DNA of 64,000 nt, taken from NCBI GenBank assembly GCA_015501055.1, contig JADNYV010000020.1, positions 334,109-398,108 on the forward strand, written 5' to 3'. The notes below the pieces were generated by a model. That model was not told the origin of the DNA. It did no database searches and saw nothing but the letters and a program-made list of their open reading frames with translations. Both the position numbers and the translations under genes were made by a program. Every line of letters begins with the position of its first letter. Position 1 is the stretch's first letter. Shown one piece after another: positions 57,902 through 64,000 of this stretch. The stretch is from Mucidula mucida (Eukaryota > Basidiomycota > Agaricomycetes > Agaricales > Physalacriaceae).

Positions 57902-59585
57902 TCAGTCACAAAGATCATCTCGAAACCATTCACGTACAGCTATTGTATTCTCCCGCGGATGCCAGCTCGCGTGGAGAATCTTCTTGTTGAAATCCAACGC
58001 CTCCAGAGGCATTGTGTCCTTGAAAGGCGTCCCACCCGGCCGCCCATTCTTCACCCCTAGCTTCGATCCGGGCATAGCGCCGCCAATCTTCCTCGCCTTG
58101 AAGGCGGATTTATCCGCTTGCAGCACGACGTCGCTCAGGTTCTCTGAATCGTATATCCGGAAATAGTTGTGGTATGAACCCGTCAACACATGCCTAGGCG
58201 ACAAGAAATCAGAGATTTCGGCAGATAGATGGAATGATCGCGTACTTGTCATCACCGCCCCATACGCACTCAAACTTGTCAAAGATGCAGTCATTCTCGT
58301 ACAAGTCGCACAATTTGCCTCGCAAATGATCGTGAATGGGAATCGTCTTGACTGGTCTGCTCTCCATGTTGATATCCCAAATCTTGAGGGAGAGATAGTC
58401 TCGTGAGAGGATATATCGACCATCATGACTGAACTTGACGTCGGAAATGGATGATATAATCTCTGAAAAGAACGACCGCGTTGAAGGATCTTCTTCTTCC
58501 TCGAAACCTGAGCGGAAAAGTGAGAAAGTGAGACCCGAGTCAGCACGACATGACACGCACATTTGGCGTGCCGATCGCAGAGTGCTGATTCACGCATGTC
58601 GGCTAGCTTTATATTGCTTTTTGAGCTCGAGTACATGAAGAGGTTGCAGTGTATTGGGTGAAATTCGGTGGATGTTATGACCTCGGTGAGCTCTTCCATG
58701 TTGACGGGTTTGATGTCGACGATGTCTATGGAAACCGCGATTAGGAGACGGCGTAGGTGAGACGAGACAACTGACTGAAACTCTGGTCACTGATATTCAA
58801 GTTCCATAAGTTGATCCGTAAATCATCTGCAGAAATGTATGTTTCTTGGTCAGAGTTGACGGAGATGGAATGTATATGGTAAGCGTGGGCGTTGGCGTAG
58901 ACTTTGCGGGGAACGGCGGCAATGATGTTGTCCTGCATAGCCATGCCGGGAAGAGTAAGCTGACTAGCGCTTTGTGGCGGCGGCTTTGGATGTTGGCCGT
59001 TGTGATGATTGGATTCAGAGACGACCCGTAATGATTTTTCAAAGACCTTCCATAGTTTTATGGTCTTGTCTAGATGGACACTAAGGCAACTGTTGGGCGG
59101 ATAGTTGAGACAATAGCGCACCATTTGTTGATAACAGAAAGTGGGCAGAATTCTGTCGTTTGCACCATTTGATCTTGTTGATCTTCTCTTCGATTTCGAG
59201 GGACTTTAGATAGTCAAACTCTGGCTCGTGCGACTGGAATTCTGTGTAAAACTTGTATTCACAGCCCTTTTTCTGAGGCAGAATGAGCGCGAGTGTGGAT
59301 ATGGCAGGAATTGAGGCAGACGGACCAATTCATTTCGCTCAAAGAGTACCACACGACCGCCCTTGTCGCCTGTCGCGAGATAGTTGCCTGTTGAATCGAA
59401 CTCGACGGTAGAGATGATGTCAGCTAAAGTGGCGGGATCCATGATCAGCAGGAACACGACGACGACGGCGGCTGGAGCAGACGGCGACCTGAGCTCTGCG
59501 CACCTTCTGTGATGTCGTCTATATCGCCCTTGTCTCCGAAACATTGAGCAAAACGCCAGCCGCCTGAGCTAAGAGGGTCTTCCAT
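57902..59585 (-). CDS. CDC55: PP2A regulatory subunit B (B55/Cdc55, WD40 protein)
   Basis: Targets protein phosphatase 2A to its substrates in mitosis, morphogenesis and nutrient signalling. The start is ATG 59585: a first exon of 27 codons ([20 protein letters not shown]) joins to [20 protein letters not shown]. Family signatures follow in order: [27 protein letters not shown] sequence (partly at an exon edge), [56 protein letters not shown], and [14 protein letters not shown]. The C-terminal [17 protein letters not shown] is the standard ending; stop at 57902. About seven introns and no frame break. Its 3' end lies 70 bp from the edge of the accessory duplication. Confidence 0.93.
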
Positions 59586-59835
59586 GTTGAGGTTGTCGGG
59601 TGAACAGAGCGAGCTCGTTGCGGAGGACGATGAGGAGAACAGGTCTGATGGTGGTGGTGATTAAGCAAGATGTGTCGCCGGTATCCGACGTTGTGTATGG
59701 GTCAAGGTAGGTCGGCAGAGCACGAGGGCCAGTAGCGAGGCCTATGTTTGGCTGTGTTTGGCTGCCGTTGGGGACTAGGGTGCTAGCCGACTCTCTCCTT
59801 CTCTCTCCAAATAACCAATATATTCGATAACGACC
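59586..59835. promoter_or_regulatory. Divergent promoter region between PP2A B subunit and cytochrome oxidase subunit
   Basis: 250 bp separates the two start codons. A CT-rich stretch (CTCTCTCCTTCTCTCTCC, 59790-59808) lies just upstream of the oxidase subunit start, a common basidiomycete core-promoter feature. Confidence 0.5.
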
Positions 59836-60116
59836 ATGGCCATCGCACCAATCGTCGGCAAGCTTAGAAAGCGTTTCTTCGTCGACCTTAGCTGCGCTGT
59901 AGGCCTTGGCTTGGCTGGCGGCTACAGTTACTGGTTAGTCTTGTCCTTTTCTCCATTCATCGTGCTTACAGTCTCTTACAGGTATGGCTACCATCTCCCG
60001 GCTAGTCCGTATAGTCTTGCTTTCCAGTCTACTTGACCTCTAATTCATCTATAGTGGCCAACCAGGAGGCCTTTTACCTCAAACTCGAGCGAGAAAAGAT
60101 TGCTCGTCGTCTGTAG
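59836..60116 (+). CDS. COX9: Cytochrome c oxidase subunit VIIa-like (Cox9)
   Basis: Small nuclear-encoded subunit of mitochondrial complex IV. The start is ATG 59836. Three exons give MAIAPIVGKLRKRFFVDLSC, then AVGLGLAGGYSYWYGYHLPA, then MANQEAFYLKLEREKIARRL, about 60 residues in all, normal for the subunit. One membrane helix (VDLSCAVGLGLAGGYSYWYG) has basic residues before it. Introns are at 59935-59979 and 60006-60054; stop TAG 60114-60116. Too short and too split to be obvious from single frames. It converges with the J-protein gene, the stop codons being 75 bp apart. Confidence 0.9.
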
Positions 60117-60191
60117 GGTTGGAACGGGTGCATACTCTGTCTAGACTCGATCCAGAACAAATATCAATTTTCCCTCGTGCAATCCATTAAA

Positions 60192-61590
60192 TTATCGGCG
60201 TCTTAACCGCTCGTACTCTACACAACTCGGTATCTCCTCATTCTCAATGCTCTTGACCTTGTCCCAGTCCGTCCCTAACCCAAATAGCCCAATCTCAGCC
60301 TCCTTCCGTCGCTCCTTTCTATCCAGTCCACTTCTACATTCCGTGTACAACTGCGCCTTGTACCTCAGTTCCACACTTTGTTCAAACTTTGTCACAGCAG
60401 GTCCAGGTTTGTACGCGTCGTCGTGTGATTTCTGTTTCGCCACTTCTGGACCCACCACAGGATGGCTTGTCCATTCACCGGGATTAACATAATACTTGAT
60501 GCCTAGATCTCCTGTCGTTCGCTCGAATGGGTAGCGCGTTGAACTGACAAACGAGTATTTTGGTTCGGGTACCGGTGTCGGCGCGAACCAGCTGGGTAGG
60601 TTGCTTAATATCGATAGCGCGAATAGAATAAGGATAGGAAGAAGCTGAATAAACGTTGACCGGCTGTCAGTCGCCGCTGCTTGTTGGCGAGGTATACCGC
60701 CTCCCATGCGAGTCGTCCTGAAACCGCCCGGTCCAAATGTTGTAGTGAACACTGCTGCAGTGAGTAGCACATATCGTCAAGTCAAGCCACCACGTACCAG
60801 GTCCACCGCCAAACCCGCCACCAAAGCCATTGCCTGCGAATCCTGGACCGGCGCCACCAAAGAACATATTGAACAGATCCTCTGGGCTCATTTCCCCTTC
60901 GAAACCGCCACCACCGCGACTCGACGAAAAGCCGGACGGTGAACGCATACCGCCAGATCTGTCTTCTGGGTCTGAACCGCTCTGGTCGTATATCGCCCGT
61001 TTCTGAGGGTCAGAGAGAACCTGGAAAGCTTTTGACACCACTGAGTGTTGTTAGCATTGCGTCTGAACTTTTCATTAAGGTAAACGCACTCTTGAATGCC
61101 TCATCTGCGCCAGGAGCACCGTTCTTATCCGGATGCAAGGCAAGAGCAAGCTGTAGCATAGTTAGTCAAGGTCAAGAAAGTGAGAGGAGCAACGTACTTT
61201 GCGATACGCCTTTTTTACTTCGGCCTCTTCACAGGTCTTGCTGATTGCCAGTATTTCATAGTACTCGGTGACCTTGCAGCCCCGTACCCGCTTGACGATA
61301 GTCACCTGCTCTGCAGTGTACTCTCGCTTCTCACCGCCCATTCCACCAGCGGTCCCGTGGCTCGCATTCCTGTGCTTCACGCCCGAGGGTGTATCTGTCG
61401 ACGACGATGAGGCCGACGTGGACCCAGTATCCGCTGCATTTATTGACGCCAACAACTTGTTCGCCTCGGGCGTGTCGAATAGAGCCATCGACTTTTGCAC
61501 AAATTTGCGAGCAGAGGGGTAGTTGCCCGCATCGCGATGCTTCTGTGCGATGGCGAGGCAGCGGATGGCCTCGTCCTTGTTGCTCTCCAT
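60192..61590 (-). CDS. DNAJB12-like ER-membrane J-domain protein
   Basis: Hsp40 co-chaperone anchored in the ER membrane, recruiting Hsp70 for quality control of membrane proteins. Start MESNKDEAIRCLAIAQKHRD at 61590 (a slightly upstream ATG would add seven residues). Order: N-terminal helical segment (SARKFVQKSMALFDTPEA), Ser/Thr-rich linker, J domain (TEYYEILAISKTCEEAEVKK, then LALALHPDKNGAPGADEAFK with HPD), and a Gly/Phe-rich region (GPGFAGNGFGGGFGGG). A single transmembrane helix (FIQLLPILILFALSILSNLP) follows, and the lumenal DUF1977-type tail ends EYERLRRR at 60192. Four introns, no frame break. Confidence 0.9.
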
Positions 61591-61859
61591 TAATCGACGT
61601 GGAAGTAACAAGTAGGAAATGACGTTTTGCTAGGGTTAGGGTCCGGCGTTCTTACCGGTAGATCCAATGATATGTCCTCTTCCAAAATTTCATGAAGATT
61701 GGCAAGAGAAGGGAAGAGCAACACCACAGCAGAAAATACGCCACACCTTTGCAACCAACGTATATAAGTAATGGAAGCCTATTGGAAGCACATCCTAGGG
61801 TTAAGGTCCCGTCCGGCCCGGCTTCCACACCCGATTTGTAAAGCTCATTCTACTGATTC

Positions 61860-63310
61860 ATGCCACAACCACAACCAGACTCGGACGAGTTGGCCCGCTT
61901 TAGAGCGGAATGGCGCGACGAGGTCGAGCGCCGCAAGACTTCTACTTCCACTACCGCTACTGTCACCGACGAACCACCTAGAAAGTTCGAGATCCCGCTC
62001 CCCACCCCCGCGGCAGCCTCGAAAGCTACTATCGTCTCTGACTTTCCCAATGCACCCCACTCGGCTTCCCAGTCCTCTGCTTTAGCCGTCTACCGCAGCG
62101 CCGTCGAGAACGAAGAGCGCGGTGATACCGACGAAGCTCTTCGGCTGTACCGCATTGCCTTTAGAAAGGATCCCAATGTAGAACGGCTGTTTTACCGTGA
62201 AGAGATCATCTCCTCCGCTGCTGCTTTCAAGAGACATACGGACCGCGCGCCAGTCAAGGAAAAGCACATGTCCGTTGTCGCGACCAAGACTCTCGCCAAA
62301 GTTATTGCCGGTTTCCCCGAGCATTTAGCTTTTGATCCAGAGGTCGAAGAGGAAAGCGTGCCTTTGAATGGCCTTCCCGACGAGATACTCGTTAGGATTC
62401 TTCTAGGGCTCGACCCGACGTCTTTGGAACGCTTCGCCGTGGTCAGCAGGAAAGCGAGGGTATTCACTCTTGATTCTGCTATATGGAGGTGCGTTCTACA
62501 GTGTAATACTTCTGCGCGAATCTGATAGAGACAACAGAGAGCTTGTTCATGCTACGTACAAGCCACCACAATTGGCGGATCAGACAGAGTTGGATTCCGC
62601 CATCGCACGCTGTTTGTACGACTTTCGACGTGTATACATCGAGCAACCACGAGTTCGGATGGACGGCGTGTATATATCGGTATGCCGCTACGTGTAAGAT
62701 ATTTCCCATCTGGTTTTACGCGTGGACCTCATTTCCGCGCTAGACGAGCAGGCTTAAGCGAAAATTCGTGGGTCAACGTGAGAATCTCACCCTCTGCTTG
62801 ACGCATCGTAACTGACATCTGTACAGATCAACCACTTGATAACATACCATCGTTATCTTCGGTTCTTTCCAAACGGCCAAGTCATCTCTCTCCGCACAAA
62901 TGAAGAACCCCACCGCAGGAAGTCATTCCAATGCTCAAGCCTCTCTCCGCATGAAAGTACGTCGTCCGCCAAAAGCTCCCGCCTACATTATTCTGATCGT
63001 CACAGGGCCTGTTCTTTGGTCGATGGAGACTGGTGGATGGCACAGTCTATGTGACCAACCTCATCGAAGCTACTGGGCATGTTCCTATATCCATCGACTC
63101 GGAGCTCGCAGAGATCGTCTTTACTCACTCGGAGACCGTACGATACGTTTTCACCATGTCACTCCAGCTCAGGTCAAGACCGGTTGGGAGATACAATCGC
63201 CTTGACATTACAGCTTTCGACTCGGTCAAAGTCGCGACTGGGACATTGCACCTGTCGTGACAAAGTATGAGAAACCATTTTTGTTCTCGAAAGTGCGCTC
63301 ATATGCTTGA
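61860..63310 (+). CDS. F-box protein of the FBXO9/Hrt3 family
   Basis: Substrate receptor for an SCF ubiquitin ligase. Start MPQPQPDSDELARFRAEWRD at 61860. A TPR-like helix pair (SALAVYRSAVENEERGDTDE, then ALRLYRIAFRKDPNVERLFY) is followed by the F-box LNGLPDEILVRILLGLDPTS. Later exons carry the family signature RVYIEQPRVRMDGVYISVCR, then ITYHRYLRFFPNGQVISLRT, then TVRYVFTMSLQLRSRPVGRY and RLDI. The end reads VVTKYEKPFLFSKVRSYA, with a stop at 63310. Just before it, near 63238, the frame shifts by one base with no intron possible, another of the small breaks seen across the window. Divergent from the J-protein gene, 269 bp apart. Confidence 0.8.
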
Positions 63311-63496
63311 TCGTTGGCTGCTGTGGAACACATCAGGGATTAGGAGATCTATAGGCTACTGATTATGTACAACATGGATGCGTGAATGTTATCTCACGAA
63401 GGAATCGCGAATCATGAGTATGTTCATAAAGTGAAATAAATATTCCAGAAGCAAAATATGAGATCCAAAGCACGTGAATAGATAAATAAATAACGA

Positions 63497-64000
63497 TTAG
63501 TAGGCAACGTACGCCACACAAAGGAGCGGGAACCCTGCATAAAGGCCAAGCCAGAATACGATATTGCCGAGAAGTTTATTATCTCGGATGAACGGAGTGC
63601 GGCTTATAGCGATCAAAGGATTTGAATGAGTTGCATGAGGAAGAGATACATCCTTCAGACACGTATTCAATGCCACGTCGAATTCACGTAAACGCACGTA
63701 CCTGATTTTCTGGGTGACGACGACCATGACGAGCTCGTGCACACAGGCGCTGAGCAGGAACGTGATGAACATCGCGGAGGACCGCGACAGCTTGTAGCTC
63801 GCCATCGTCGACGCGTACACATGTCGCAGAAGGAACGTATGCACGGGTTTGTTCCATTTTCGGGAAAATTCATCCCACGAAACCGAGTTCCACCTAGTAT
63901 GGTCAGCCATATTCGGTAAATGGTGTATCGGCGTTCTCACCAATCATCGTAGAACTGCCTGTCCGCAAAACTTGGAAAATAAGGTCCAGCGGCTAAAGAT
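63497..64000 (-). CDS. Sterol O-acyltransferase (MBOAT family), 3' part
   Basis: ER enzyme that esterifies sterols with fatty acids for storage in lipid droplets. Only the C-terminal part is in the window. Signatures: FADRQFYDDW, then after an intron (about 63897-63942) WNSVSWDEFSRKWNKPVHTF, LLRHVYASTMASYKLSRSSA and the active-site His segment ACVHELVMVVVTQKIR. After another intron come LLGNIVFWLGLYAGFPLLCV and the end YVAY at 63497. The FYDDWWN signature and active-site His fit the ACAT/ARE branch better than DGAT1, as far as the visible part allows. The 5' end lies beyond 64000. Confidence 0.88.

Overview
The window is nuclear DNA of a filamentous basidiomycete, most likely an agaricomycete mushroom. 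The signs are dense genes on both strands, many introns of about 45-60 bp, a eukaryotic initiator tRNA, an intron-bearing tRNA-Pro, and gene families typical of that group: TKL-type kinases with an HGDLRG catalytic loop, MYND proteins, GH16 glucanases, seven-helix membrane proteins and RHS/Crinkler-like NTPases. All exon structures were worked out by eye from splice signals and protein conservation.

0-15 kb holds the 3' end of a coiled-coil gene, two disrupted minus-strand genes (one an agaricomycete TKL kinase), an arabinitol/polyol dehydrogenase, an intact cytochrome P450, a disrupted gene of an agaricomycete family with a nucleotidyltransferase-like motif, and a gene that appears to encode five zinc clusters in a row. 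15-36 kb is mostly well-preserved genes: a MYND protein, two tandem GH16 genes, dolichyldiphosphatase and phosphoglucomutase sharing an 84-bp divergent promoter, a BAH-PHD protein, tRNA-Pro, two seven-helix membrane proteins, initiator tRNA-Met, VPS9 and an F-box protein. 57.9-64 kb returns to housekeeping genes: PP2A B subunit, cytochrome oxidase subunit VIIa, a DNAJB12-like J-protein, an FBXO9/Hrt3-like F-box protein and the 3' end of a sterol O-acyltransferase.

39.7-57.8 kb is a lineage-specific accessory block. It holds six copies of a short kinase-like family lacking the catalytic aspartate (probable pseudokinases), arranged as divergent pairs. It also holds two copies of an RHS/Crinkler-like P-loop NTPase gene within a roughly 3-kb direct duplication, a ZW10-like fragment, a broken gene with a possible nuclease motif, and two short inverted-repeat elements. 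One element sits in an exon with an 8-bp target duplication; the other is missing from the equivalent site of a sister copy. One kinase-like copy is a mosaic of two others and another is cut off at the duplication boundary.

Many genes show one-base frame breaks while their neighbours are intact. Sequencing or assembly indels and real decay cannot be told apart here, so labels of pseudogene are provisional.
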